Assembly (NCBI RefSeq): GCF_907164915.1
Contig: NC_061869.1
Coordinates: 11,864,221 to 11,928,220, forward strand
DNA length: 64,000 nt
Direction of reading: 5' to 3'
Origin: Impatiens glandulifera
Taxonomy: Eukaryota > Streptophyta > Magnoliopsida > Ericales > Balsaminaceae
Shown in pieces: positions 45,754-57,701 of the stretch (the stretch's first letter is position 1; every line of letters starts with the position of its first letter). Made by a program: the position numbers and the translations under genes. The notes beneath the pieces were generated by a model, which saw only the letters and a program-made list of their open reading frames with translations, was not told the DNA's origin and ran no database searches.

Positions 45754-47593
45754 TTTTAGGATCAGGTGCAACAATAGAGACGGGGGTCTGACTATGTTGA
45801 ACACTTCTTTAACTTCAAGACGAATATAACCCTGTTAGAGGTTAGATTCTACTTCTATTCTTCACAAGTCTTCACAAACTCTTGACCGGAGTCAAGTGCA
45901 GAACTATTTATTTTGACTTGAAACGGTAAATAAAGGATTGAAAAATGCAGAATCAAAAGAACACAAGACACATAGTTTGTTTATGGATGTTTGGAATAAA
46001 CTCTCATATGTCACCTCTTCTTCTACAAGTAGAAGGATATTCACTAGAAGATTTGGTTTGAATAAAAAAGTTACACAAACTCGGTCGGACAACCATGACT
46101 TAGACAATGCCTTTTTCCGAACTCTTAGCACACAACACTCTGTTGAACAGAACATATTCTATCAACTTACAATACTGATATCTCACATAGAAAGAACAGT
46201 ATGTGAATTATAGGGTAATATTAATCTTAGAAAACTTGATATTGTAAAATGTTTGAAAGCTTGAGTTGGTTCACGAAGATTGATTGCAAGATTGTATGTG
46301 TGAAAGACCAATGTTAATCGAGCGATTATCGAGAGAGATTGCGAAAAACTAGTGTTGAAAATTGTCCTCAAACTTCTTTTTAAATAGATAACTCCTCAAC
46401 AGACAAATTTGCTTCAGCTGTTGCGTGTCCTATTTTGGTTGATGTGTGTTAGGGTAGTACATCAGAGAATATGTGTTTGATCATGAGTGTACTAGATGAT
46501 GGTAGTGCGCCAAATATTAATTAAGAGATCGTGGTGTACTAGGAACATACGTCACAAGAAGTCTGAATTCGTTTGGCACATGGCAGTCTTCTATAGATTT
46601 AGTTCAGCTGCTGTGTTAGACTGCCAGCAACGGATTCGGCTAATGCGCTGAAGAGGGATTTCAGATGTTTGATCAAATATCAAATTTGATCAAGAACTGA
46701 ATGTACTTCACAAAAGTAGAACTTTATCAAACACTGATTTTGATTAAATACTGGAAGCGCTTCATAAAACTGGAGCTTTGGAAAAAACTAGAAGTGCTTA
46801 GCAAATATCGAAGATAATGAAAAGCCGGAAACGCTTCTCAAAAACCGAAGAGGTTAAAATACCAGAAGTGTTTCATATAAAACTGAAGAGGTTAAAAGAC
46901 CGGAAGCGCTTCATATAAAACCGAAGAGGTTAAAATACTAGAAGCGCTTCATATAAAACCGAAAAGGTTAAATACCGGAAGCGCTTCATACAAAACCGAA
47001 GAGGTTAAAATACTGGAAGCACTTCATATAAAACCGAAAAGGTTAAAATACCAGAAGCGATTCATATAAAACCAAAGAGGTTAAATACCCGAAGCGCTTC
47101 ATATACAATCGAAGATGTTAAATACCGGAAACGCTTCATATAAAACCGAAGAGGTTAAATAATAGAAGCGTTTCTCAAAATACCAAAGATGATCAAATGC
47201 CAGAATCGATTCTCCAAAAACCAAAGTGAATAAAATACCGAAGCGCTTCTCCAAAAATCAAAGTGAACAAAATGCTAGAAGCGCTTCTCAAATAATCGAA
47301 GTGAACAAAATGCCGGAAGCTCTTCTCCCAAAACCAAAGTGAACAAAATGCTGGAAGCGCTTCTCCAAAAACTGAAGTGAACAAAAAGCCAGAAGCGCTT
47401 CTCCAAAAACTGAAGTGAACAAAATGCCGAAAGCGCTTCTCCAAAAACTGAAGTTGGTCAAATACCGAATTTGATCAACTACCAGACTTAATTCCCATTT
47501 CGGTTTTCTTCACTTTGAACCTACACATAATCAATTTAACACAACTTAGTCTTATTGTTACACTTAAAATTAATAAAAGACTTTAACTTAATA
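45754..47593 (-). repeat. LTR of the minus-strand Copia element (1.84 kb)
   Basis: Minus-strand head TATTAAGTTAAAG after a polypurine tract; tail region CAGACCCCCGTCTCTATTG near 45785. The stretch around GAGTTTATTCCAAACATCCA matches the LTR near 29700. A 38-bp palindromic array fills the U3 part. Exact edges are uncertain by a few bases. Confidence 0.7.
46640..47460 (-). repeat. tandem array of about 38-bp units with GAAGCGCTTC palindrome
   Basis: About 20 units. Each has GAAGCGCTTC or a one-base variant, a perfect 10-base palindrome, followed by a variable spacer. Left units carry ATATAAAACCGAAGAGG; right units carry TCCAAAAACTGAAGTGAAC. The open frame across it is only the repeat translated. 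Confidence 0.95.
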
Positions 47594-47664
47594 ATTTCTC
47601 CCTTTTTGATTATTTAAGATAAATTATCAAAATCCTGTAGAATTATTATATTAAATGTTCAATA

Positions 47665-48232
47665 TTAATTTAATCTAACAAATAGATCTTTAGATAAGGA
47701 GATTTCAGCACCCTTCACCATTGTTGAAATAGAATCACCAACCAGCTTCGTTGTTTCAAAGAACTCACGGACCTCCGAGTCACGAAGAGAATGGACCGCC
47801 AAGAAATTTCTGAGGCCGAAAGCCTCCAAGGATCTGAACATCACCACCATCTCCGGCAGCCCAGACGAATAAACAGAGTCAAATCTACCTACATGGTGTT
47901 TTTTTGAAAAAAACGACTTAACGTCATTTCATTCAAAATTCCCAAAAACGGGAAAAAAACCACGAGTTTAAGAGATCATTCTAGACAGGCCTAGAATGAT
48001 TTTGAAGTCGTAACATTCTGAATAAAAGCTAAAAAACTAAAAACGTAAATGAATTATCTGATTACAATGCTTTCAGTTCTAGTGAGTTCAAAAAACGGTA
48101 AATTCCAGTTCCTATAGATATTCCAATTCTGCTCCGTGTTTGAAATTCTTCTCCGCGTTCCCGCGAGGGCACTACAATCCGATACAATACCTACACGGTG
48201 TTTTAAGCGAAGGAAATGATTTTCTTAGTCAT
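47665..48232 (-). pseudogene. start of the extra 3' Copia ORF, second copy, split by a LINE and truncated
   Basis: ATG at 48232 opens MTKKIISFA, aligned to the start of the 23929 ORF. A 285-bp LINE piece interrupts it. It resumes VDFDSVYSSGLPEMVVMFRS, LEAFGLRNF, SEVREFFETTKLVGDSISTM, matching the N-terminal domain of the 23.9-kb copy at many positions. The reading stops at LFVRLN and some 3 kb of the ORF is missing before the polypurine tract. Confidence 0.75.
47903..48187 (-). mobile_element. 5'-truncated LINE 3' end (285 bp) with target duplication
   Basis: Flanked by TACCTACAYGGTGTTTT (17 bases, one difference) at 47886-47902 and 48188-48204. On the minus strand it ends in a T-rich stretch, a TGAATGAAATGACG motif and a short A tail, as in plant L1-type 3' ends. 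A SINE is the alternative. Confidence 0.65.
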
Positions 48233-48349
48233 CTTAGGATTTAGAAAAGTAAACAATGAAGAATAAAGCTTGATTCTAGAGAGGCGATAAAAAGATTTTT
48301 AGGGTTTTAGAAAAGCTCGAGAATATGAAAATATTTTAGGCGTACAAGG

Positions 48350-48690
48350 AAACCTTATATAGCTTTGAACTGACACGTGCCCCAAAGGACATCATTATAA
48401 TAAACCGTCATTATTTAAAATAAAAAACATCTATAAAAGTCATCATTAAAAGAAACATAAAAGCTATAATTAATTATAAAACATGAGGTAATGAACCGTT
48501 AGACGTGTTGATCATATATTTAACAATGATAGACACGCGTCTTCATGTTATTCGTTATTTGAAGATATTAATAAGATTTTATCTTATCTTATAAATATTT
48601 TCCCTCAAAATATTTCGAAATATGAATGTTTACTGTCTAAAAGGGAAAATAGAAAGATAACTCATTAATAAATAGGACAGTTGTCCCACT
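48350..48690 (-). promoter_or_regulatory. promoter-like region of the second 3' ORF copy
   Basis: On the minus strand: GGACAACTGTCC (about 48686), GAAGACGCGTGTCTATCATT (about 48545), a CACGTG box near 48375 and the TATA box CTATATAAGG near 48360, about 125 bases before the ATG at 48232. It parallels 23575-23808 in order and spacing. Confidence 0.5.
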
Positions 48691-49042
48691 CGTCTTAAGA
48701 TGAGGTGTGTGAAGAGCGCTTGTAGACAGACGTTTGTCTGTACTATCCGCATACCTTGCGTCTAAGCTAAGTAAGACGTCTGTTCGGAAGGCGTCTGCTA
48801 ATACATAGAAACAGCCGGGTCAGTAGACACCTGCCTCACATTTAGACGTCTGACTACGCTTAAATTGCAAGTTTCTTAAGCACAGTCTGTCTGATGTACA
48901 ACGTCTTCAGACGACTGATATATTCAGTTCGATTTGAGACATCCGTCTTAACACGTTTGTCTTTCAACTTATCAACAAATTTCCCCCTCAATTTGTGCAT
49001 ACTTAATTTAAATTAGTTTAGGTGACCCAAAACATTTATAAA

Positions 49043-51074
49043 TTAAGAAAACTTAGTCTCGGGGAGTGGCTTCGTGAATATGTCGGCCACTTGCTGATCT
49101 GTTAGAACATATTCCAGTCGAATATGCTTTTGATTGACATGCTCCCGGATGAAATGGCGTCGAATGTCGATATGCTTGATTCTGGAATGCAACACCGGAT
49201 TGTATGTTATGGAAATTGCTCTGGTGTTGTCACAGAAGATCGGAGATTCGTCTACATGGATGTCGTAATCCATGAGCTGATGTTGAACCCATAACAATTG
49301 AGCACAACAACTGCCTGCAACAAGGTACTATGCCTCTATTGTAGACGTGGAGACAGACGTCTACTTCTTGCTAAACCAAGAAATCAGACGATCACCAAGT
49401 AACTGACAAGTTCTACTGGTGCTCTTCTGATCTATCTTGTAGCCTGCATAATCTGCATCAGAATAGCTAATTAAATTGAGACTGGAATCCTTCTAATACC
49501 ACCGTCTCATATTTTGAGTTTCATTTAAATACTTCAAGATACGTTTAACAACAATATAATGAGATTGTTTTGGGTTAGCCTAGAATCTTCCGCAAACGCC
49601 GACAACAAACAGGATGTCTGACCGACTAGCTGTTAGATAAAGTAGAGATCCAATGATTCCTATATAAGAAGTGATGTCGACAGACTGACCATCTTCATTC
49701 TTATCCATCTTGTTGGATGAGTTCATTGGAGTTGAAGCAGCAAAGCATCTCTCCATGTCGAATTTCTTCAGCAGCTCCCTGGTATATTTCGCTTGATTGA
49801 TGAATATGTCATCTTAAAGTTGACGAAATTGAAGACCAAGGAAGAACATCAGTTATCTCATCATACTCATTTCAATTTTTTCCTACATCAACTTAGAAAA
49901 TTTCTTACATAATTTGGGGTTAGTTGATCAAGATATGATATCATCAACATAAATTTGAACAAGTAATATATGTGAATCTTGAACAAATCTAAACAATGTT
50001 TTATCTATTGTATCAATGATAAAATTATGATCAAACAAGAACTTAGTCAAAGTATCATATCAAGCTCTATGAGCTTGTTTAAGATCATATAAAGCTTTAT
50101 CGAGTTTGAAAATGTGATTAGGAAATGAGTGATCTTGAAAGTCTGGCGGCTATTCAACATACACATCCTCATTAAGAATTTTATTTAGAAATGCACATTT
50201 CACATCCATTTAATAAACTTTGATGTTTTTAAAAGATGCATAAGCTAGGAAGATTCAGATAGCTTCAAGTCTAGCAACAAGGGCGAATGACTCCTCAAAG
50301 TCAATTTTTTCCTCCTGCCTATAACCTTGGGCCACTAAACTGACTTTGTTTCTCACAGCCAAGCCATCTTCACTAAGCTTATTTCGAAAAACTCATCTGG
50401 TTCCAATAAGCGATTGATCATTCGGTCTTGGAATTAGATGTCACACTTTATTTCTTTCAAATTAATTCAACTCCTCTTGCATAACATTGATCCAATTTGG
50501 ATCAAGCAGTGTTTCATCGATTTTATTAGGCTTAATTTAAGAAATAAAGGAAGAGTTTATAAATTCATCAATTAATTGGTGTTTGGTCCTAAAAGGAGCA
50601 TTAGGATTACCAATTATTAGCTCGGGTGAAAAATTTATGTTCCATTTGATGTTTGGTCCTTAAGGATTAGACGTCTGGTCAAATGACCCCATGACATGCA
50701 GACTGTTAGTCATCTGCTGACTTATAGACTGGTTGGATATCAACCGAGTCACCCAGCTGATCAGACGTGTTGTTCTTATTGATCAGAACTTCATCATCAC
50801 TATTAGATTGAAGACTAACCGCTTCTAACTTGTTAGCAACTTCAATGATCTCGTTGGAGTTGCTTTCAACAGACTCATCAAAAACGATATGAGCAGATTC
50901 TTTAACAGTTAAAGTTTGTTTATTAAACACTCTATAAGATTTACTAACTGAAGAATAACCTAACATAATTCCAGCATATGCCTTAGCATCAAAATCAGTC
51001 AAATGATTTTTCCCATTGTTATGAATAAAACACGTACATCCCCCTAAAATATGAAATTTTAGGAACTTTTTCAT
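49043..51074 (-). pseudogene. Copia pol remnant (integrase end, RT, RNase H)
   Basis: The minus strand begins with the integrase C-terminal region (KFHILGGCTCFIHNN, then FDAKAYAGIMLGYSSVSKSY, VFNKQTLTVKESAHIVFDES). RT follows: [59 protein letters not shown]. It ends with RNase H: ESPIFCDNTRAISITYNPVL, HSRIKHIDIRRHFIREHV and VADIFTKPLPETKFS. Stops and small indels fill the RT part. The order integrase before RT is diagnostic of Ty1/Copia. Confidence 0.85.
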
Positions 51075-51305
51075 AAAATATTTTCTTAAGGTGTTTTATT
51101 AAAATGTTTATTAATCATTGACCTATTTTGAGTGTTTATTAAAATAATTCGTAAATTTTTGATCAAACTCTTTTTTTTAAATACTGATCACTTATATATA
51201 TAGATATATATATTATTGTTAGATTAAAATTGTTAATTAACTTAGAATAATTAATCAATTATAAAATTATGGGTTTTGATAATTTAGGTTAAACAACCAA
51301 AAATG

Positions 51306-51640
51306 GAGAAATTGTTAAGTTAAAGTTTTTGATTAAGTTTTAGTGTATAATAAGACTAAGTTGTGCTATTGTTTACATGTATGATCAAAGTGAAGAAAAC
51401 CGAAACGAAGTTGCCCGATAGTTGATCAAATTCGGCATTTGATTAACATCGGTATTCTGAAGAGGCGCTTTCGGTTTTATATCCAAATCGGTATTTTGGA
51501 TAGGCGCTTCTGTCCTTTTATTCAACTTCGGTATTATATTGATGTGTGTTTGGCATTCTGTCAAGGAGCGCGTCCAGTTTTATATTAGTTAGGCATTGTT
51601 TCATCATTTATATTTAATCCAAAATACCCAATTATATTTG
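51306..51640 (+). repeat. LTR head fragment of the same Copia lineage, + orientation
   Basis: GGAGAAATTGTTAAGTTAAAG resembles a polypurine tract plus LTR head. It is followed by AATAAGACTAAGTTGTG and AAGTGAAGAAAACCGAAA, matching the minus strand of about 47593-47480, then AGGCGCTTTCGG-like units as in the palindromic array. It is cut off near 51640. Confidence 0.65.
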
Positions 51641-51644
51641 TTTA

Positions 51645-52125
51645 ATACAATGAGTTTCAACTGCCGGTGAGAATCATGTTATAAAATTTAAAATCCAGTA
51701 TAAAATAATTAAATCTTAATAAAAAAAAAATTCTTTTACTAGAAATGGAGACAATATATGAAACAAAACTTGAACTTATTTATTATAGAAAATGTAAAAA
51801 CAACATTTTCCAAAAAACATATTGAATATTCCTGTGATTGTTGAGCATTTTTCACAAGTAGAATTTAAAGGAAGCTTTGCATGATCTGAACTTAGATCAA
51901 GGTTGACTCGTAGCAGTTGCTCTTTCGGAAGTGAAAATGGTGTGTCACGAGGAATGGGCATGACTCCATCATCCCAAAAAAGATAAACTGAGTTTCTGCA
52001 TCCCATAGGGTTGATTTCAGGTCAAGTTTCATTGACAAATCGTTTATGAACATGTGGATATCTCCGAAATCCATTTTTTTATCGACTATTTCATTTCGAT
52101 ATTTTTTCAAGAGAAAGCTTTGCAT
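51645..52125 (-). pseudogene. RabGAP exon fragment, copy A
   Basis: Minus strand reads KKYRNEIVDKKMDFGDIHMF, INDLSMKLDLKSTLWDAETQ, PRDTPFSLPKEQLLRVNLDL, then intron sequence and the start of the next exon, matching exons 6-7 of the gene at 1601-2184. A one-base shift lies near FIFFG. The retained intron shows a DNA duplication, not a retrocopy. Confidence 0.85.
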
Positions 52126-52600
52126 GATTTGAACTTAGCTCAAGGTTAACATGTAAGAGTTGTTCTTTTGGAAGTGAAAATGGTGTGTCACTAGGAATGA
52201 ACGTTAATCCATCATCACAAAAAGATAAACAGATCTTCTGCATCTCATAGGGTTGATTTCAGGTCAGGTTTAATTGACAAATTGTCTATGAACATGTGGA
52301 TATCTCCGAAATCCATTTTGTTATCGACTATTTCATGTCGATATCTTTTCAAGATAGCGACCGCCATATAAATTTGGAGATTATCCGTCATATATCGAGT
52401 ACAAAGAACTTCATAAAGTTTCAATAAACTTTCAAATTCAAATTCCCTAAACAAGTAGAAGAAACACATCATCAATATTGACATAAGATAATCTATCAAG
52501 AAATAAATTTGGGATTTGTTACTAAAATTTATCCAAGGCGCTGCATTAACATTTCTGATAAATTTCACATAAATTAGTTAGGACTTGTTTCTTTATTTTG
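52126..52600 (-). pseudogene. RabGAP exon fragment, copy B
   Basis: Minus strand reads upstream intron sequence, then REFEFESLLKLYEVLCTRYM, TDNLQIYMAVAILKRYRHEI, VDNKMDFGDIHMFIDNLSIK and a broken end. It matches exon 6 and its 5' intron. It abuts copy A head to tail. Confidence 0.85.
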
Positions 52601-52734
52601 ATTTAATCTAAATAACTCATTATTCAGTAATCAAATGATTCAAATCAACCAAAATACTAAAATATAAAAGATAGTTTAAGTTATTAAATAGAAATAAACT
52701 CATAACCTGCTTAATATATACATTGAGTAAATTA

Positions 52735-53165
52735 TTATCAGACATTAATTATTATAGTTTCAACTGTCTTGTAAAATTTAAAATCAAGTATAAATTAAAT
52801 AAATCTTAATAAAAATATTTTTTTTACTAGAAATGGACATGAAACAAAACTTGAACTCATTTATTACAGAAAATGTAAAAGCAACATTTTTCAAAAAAGC
52901 ATATTGAATATACCTATAATTGTTGAGCATTTTTCATAAGTACTGCCAAATTTAAAGGGAGCTTTGCATTATGAAGTTGATAAGTAAGAGTTGTTCTTTT
53001 GAAAGTGAAAATGGAGTGAAAGGAGGAATGAGTGCGGCTCCATCGTCCCCAAAAATGATAAACATACTTGGAGATTATCCGTCATATATATAGTCCATAG
53101 AACTTCAGAAAGTTGCAATGAACTTTCAAATTCAAATTCCCTAAACAATTAGAAGAAACACATTA
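52735..53165 (-). pseudogene. RabGAP exon fragment, copy C
   Basis: The same intron 6-exon 7 border (52740-52920 matches 2100-1980 inverted) and both ends of exon 6, with a deletion between ATGGGGACGATGGAGCC-like sequence and the LWTRYM-like part. More decayed than A and B. Confidence 0.75.
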
Positions 53166-53215
53166 ATAGATTATATAAAGAAATGAATTTAGAGATTGAT
53201 ATTATTCTACAAACT

Positions 53216-54339
53216 TTTCCCTTGGAAACACGAAAAAGTTTATGATTAGTTTTCAGAAAATAGAAAATTGAGGAAAGAAGATAACTGATACCTAATAAAA
53301 TGAAAGTATATTATTTAATTTCAAATGTTAAAGATTTTGTTAGAAAAAATTATTGAAAATGCAACTTTTAACAATTGCAATAGTCTACGCAATCTTGAAC
53401 ATGTGATTTCAACATTAAGCCACGTTGAATTGATACTAATGATTGGTTATGTATGGAATGATAGAAAAAATGAATTTATCTCTATAGAGCACATATTTGT
53501 TTATATTTTTGCAATTTGGAGTTATAATGGTTAGAAATTTGTTTTCAGACAAGTGCAATCTAGTTGAACTAAGAATTGGACAATTTGTAATTAGTCAAGA
53601 ACAAATAATTTGGTGGGTGACATTGCGATGAAATGTGGCAAAAAAACAAGAACATTTCAACGATTTTGTAATGAAAAAATATTTTTAACACAACAAACAA
53701 AACTTATATATGTTCTGGTTATATACTTACATCGCCGATTCCGACGGATCCTCATGCCATCCAAAGTAAATGAAAATCGTGAAATCGTTGCGATGCATCG
53801 TCAACCAGACTTTGTGAATTTTGCCTTAATTCGAGAAGTTTGATAAAAACTCTACTACATCAACAAATCATCTATGGAACTTGATCAAATAGAAAATTCA
53901 ACTAATTCATTATTGTTAAAGTTTGGAAATAAAATGTAAAAAGTCACAAGATAAGTAACAAAATTAACCTAACAAATTATGACCACACCAATTTCATTTT
54001 ACAGGAAATTATGACCACTATGCCAACACTTTTATTATTATTTTTTTCATTTTTTCTCTTATTCTTTTATTTACCTTTTATTAAAATTCAATATCAATAC
54101 CAAGAAACTAAGTTGTAAAAAAATGAAGAAATAACAAAGAAGCGATAACTCTCAAAATGAGGTTATGCTCGCGTTTATTCAAATTGATGATGAAATATTG
54201 TTGAAGTCCTTAGACTTTCTCAATTTTTTAAATTGGTCCTTAAACTTTATACTATGATAAAAATAATTATCTACTTTTACGTACTCAATCAATCATGGCA
54301 TACCCATATAAAATCAAAATTATTCAAAGATTATAAGAA
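53216..54339. other. spacer with a degenerate duplicate of 63.6-63.9 kb
   Basis: No supportable gene. The part at about 53730-54000 shares order and wording with about 63640-63925 (CTTACAT near a GGAT/ATGCCATCC motif, AAAGTCACAAGAT, CTAACAAAYTATGACCA). Short frames here are unrecognised. Confidence 0.4.
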
Positions 54340-55770
54340 CATAATTTGACACACTCTCTTCAAGATGACTCTCCAAGATTCATCTTGGACAATAGATTTT
54401 GAAATTTAACATGTTCCAAAGACTTTGTGAAGAAATCAACAATTTGAGATTTGGAAGGAATGTGTTTAAGAATATAAACCCTTTCTTAAATTTATCCCCA
54501 ACCTAATGGCAGTCAATTTTCAAGTGTTTAGTTCTTTCATAAATACAAAATTTTCAGAAATCTGAATTGCAGATTTATTATCACACTAAAGGGTAGTAGG
54601 GAGAACAACAGTATGATTCAAGTCTGTAAGAATATATAAAATTTAGAGAAGCTCACAAACAATGATCTTAAGCTTCTATATTCAGCCTCATCACTAGATC
54701 GAGACACTATCGCTCGTTTGTTTTTTTGTTTTTCAATAAATGACTGATTTTTTCTAGCTTTATACAATAACTTAATAATGACCTTCTACTATTGGAACAA
54801 TTGACTCAATCAAAATCTGAAAAAAATTCTAAACATGTACAACTATTAGTAGAATAAAACAGTCCTAAAGAAGGACATTCTTTCAAATATCTAACCACTC
54901 TCAAAACAGCTTATCAATGATTATGAATGATGTGTATTAAGGGAATGAATAAATTGACAAAGTTAAGCCTAACAAGCCTTTGGCTAGGGCAGCTCAATTA
55001 TTAAAATTAGTATGATATTTTTATAAAATAATATTATAATTTTTAAAAAAAAAAGTGTTGTATCTTAGTGGTGAAAGATAAATATTTAAAATCTTTAGTT
55101 GATTGTGGGTTCAAATCTCATTACAAATTATTTTTTTAATCCATTTTTAAAATAGATTTAGAGCAACAATATTTTCGATCTTTTTTTTACCCCAGGCTGG
55201 GGCAGCCCAAATCTTAAGGCCGACACTGCTAAGTTATTGCACACTAAAATTAATATCAAATTTTTTAAAATTCAAGTATATAAGTTTTCCAACCAGTCTC
55301 TTATATTTATCAGGTTCTTTTCAACGTGCGTGAGATTCTTTTTCAAGTTTTAAACCTTTAAGCATACTATTTTTTTTTGGTTTTACACTTACCAATTTTT
55401 TCTTTAAAAATATCTGTAATGCTTTTTTTTTTTTTATTAACACAGATTATAATGCTTGTTTTATTTTTTATTTCTAAGCTAGAAATATTTAGCTTCATCA
55501 AGATCTTTAATAAAATTTTTTTTTGATGAAATCTTTGACCTTATTAATTTCTTCTAAATCATTTCTACACAGTAATATGTCATCAACATACAAAAAGCAA
55601 AACAATGATCTTTGATTCATCATTCTTAACAAAAAAGATAGTTATCATTAGAAGATGGTTTGAAACCATACTAAATAAGTCGATAAGTGGATTCTTTATT
55701 CCATTCCCGAGAAGCTTGTTTATGTCCAGAAAGACTTTTAACAAGTTTCCAAACCTTACCAAGTAGAAGG
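54340..55770 (-). pseudogene. second Copia remnant (RT to RNase H), highly decayed
   Basis: The minus strand carries SGHKQASREWN-like and LFCFLYVDDILLC (about 55600-55560), the RT catalytic box. After a long AT-rich gap with another repeat inside comes ERTKHLKIDCH (about 54530), the RNase H end. Stops throughout. The YVDDILL wording suggests a different Copia lineage from the 45-51 kb element. Confidence 0.65.
54976..55230 (-). repeat. dispersed repeat with GGGCTGCCCCAGCC head, copy 2
   Basis: The minus-strand head ATTTGGGCTGCCCCAGCCTG is followed by an A-rich run, matching 12801-12905. The + strand of the middle has CTTAGTGGTGAAAGA and GGGTTCAAATCTC, reminiscent of Pol III A and B boxes. 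It sits inside the decayed Copia. Confidence 0.5.
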
Positions 55771-57700
55771 AGGATTCATATACATATCTTCATTAATGTA
55801 TTTATTTTAAAATGCATTGTTGACAATGTATTTATTTTAAAATGCATTGTTTAGATCGACCCGGTGAAGGTGTCAATCTTGGGCTGCTAAGGCAATTACA
55901 ATCATGATTGTACTATCTTAGCAACTGGTGAATTTTTTTTCATGAAAATCAATTCCTTGTATCAATAAGGGAGTGCATGTTTTTTTTTACTTAGGATGTT
56001 AAAATATCGAACTCATATTTTTTTTCTTTTTTAATTTATTAAGTTAACATTTTAAATTAATATATATAATTTTAATTTAAAAAGTTAACAGGTAAAATTA
56101 TATCTTATTTTGAATTTAATAATTTAAATTGTTGAATCGATATTTTTTTAATATCTGAAGTTAAAATATCAAATCGATATTTTTTATTTATTGAAAATCT
56201 AAACTTAAACAAAACTCTTGACACTTGAGCTATCATAAATGGTTGTGTATAGCCAATATTTTATAAAATAAATAATATATATTAAAATTATTTTTATTAT
56301 ATTCTTTTTTCAAACATTACATTTATTATAATTTTCTCAAATATAAGAATGAAATTGTAATTTAATTTCAATTCTTGTGAAACTAAAGTTTCAATACCAA
56401 TTCCTATCATCCAAACATACCCTTTAATTATTATATTTTTTCATAAGAATTTTATTATTATCTGACAATTTTATTTTATTTACAAAACACAAATAACAAA
56501 ATACTAATCAAATATTCATTCTTTTTGTGTCTGACAAGGTCTAGTACAAGTCTATTATTATTTTCAATTTTAAAGTTATGCTCACATCTAATGTAGAAAG
56601 TTGTAAAATATTCTAACTAAAAATCGAAAAATAATGTTATAAATATATGAGACAAGGGTGTACATGTTTTTTTGTGTGTGTCCTAATCTTGTTTTTATTA
56701 CAATCAAGAGAGACATGTTTATGGTGTGTTTTAATCATGCTTCTCTTGCTTTGATTACAATCAAGAGAGACAAAATGCCAAATATATGATTGATTTTTAA
56801 TCATACTTTACTTGTGAGACTATTGTATTATATGAACAATGTGAATTAATGCCTTGCACCCAATATTGATAATGAGAATCCCATAGAAAATAATCGGCAA
56901 GTTGATAAATGAAACATGATTATACTTCATATACTAAATAATTGTTTGAGAAAATGAGAACATTTTTTTAAATGATCCAAACAGAATAATATGAATGAGA
57001 GTCGTAAAAAAAAATTAAAAACATTAAAATATTTTGACTGAATCTAAAGAAATCATCCACACAAAAATGTTTAACAATGGCCAAATAAAAAAACACAACA
57101 AAAAAATAAGAACATTCTTATTAATAATAAGAAAAAACTAAATTAATCCACTGGAGTCAGGACAAGTGCAAATTTATCTAGAGAAAAAAAATTAATTTAA
57201 AAAATAAATAAAATATTCTTACATTAAAAAATATATATATATATATATATTCAAAGAAAGTTCAACATCATAATTTCTTGGTATTAATTAGGAGTATGTT
57301 TTCACAATTTTTTTATATTACTAAGAATTCCTTTCCTTTCAAATCTCTTCTCTATCAAAAAAATTTCTCAGTTCTCTTCAAATTTTATATATTCTTGTCC
57401 AATTACTTGAGTATTCCTAAAAATCATGCATTTATTAATTATACTCCAAATGAAATTTGATAATTCCCATTATCACCTTTCTCCACTCCCATTTGTCCTC
57501 CTCGTCTATATTTTCTTGAAGACTTGAAGGATTTGATTCAATTTCCCCTATTAATATCAATAATTTGAACATGATGACACTTAATTCAAAAAACAAGATG
57601 CTACAAATTTATGTTTATTCTCTAATGGATATTTTTCTTCATAATAATAACTTAGGCAGCCAATCAAACTAGAAATGTAATTATTCTAAATCACTTAAAA
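55771..57700. other. AT-rich spacer
   Basis: No gene recognised. It includes a 33-bp tandem duplication near 55795-55850 (AATGTATTTATTTTAAAATG twice), a two-copy AATCAAGAGAGACA repeat near 56702-56770 and a TA run near 57230-57250. Confidence 0.5.
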
Positions 57701-57701
57701 A

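Larger units (their letters stand above)
45754..51104 (-). mobile_element. Copia-lineage LTR retrotransposon on the minus strand, truncated and deleted
   Basis: On the minus strand the order is integrase C-terminus (51074), RT, RNase H (ends near 49043), a polypurine-like TTGAGGGGGAAAT near 48985, a promoter-like region, the start of the extra 3' ORF (48232-47665), a second polypurine tract (AATCAAAAAGGGAGAAAT near 47610) and an LTR (47593-45754). The 5' half (LTR, gag, protease, most of integrase) is missing. LTR tail and 3' ORF match the + strand element at 23-30 kb, so the two are relatives. Confidence 0.75.

Noticed and set aside
47193..47444. Minus-strand 83-residue frame rich in Phe, Arg and His
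   Set aside because: It is only the 38-bp tandem array translated; unit length near a multiple of three keeps it open.
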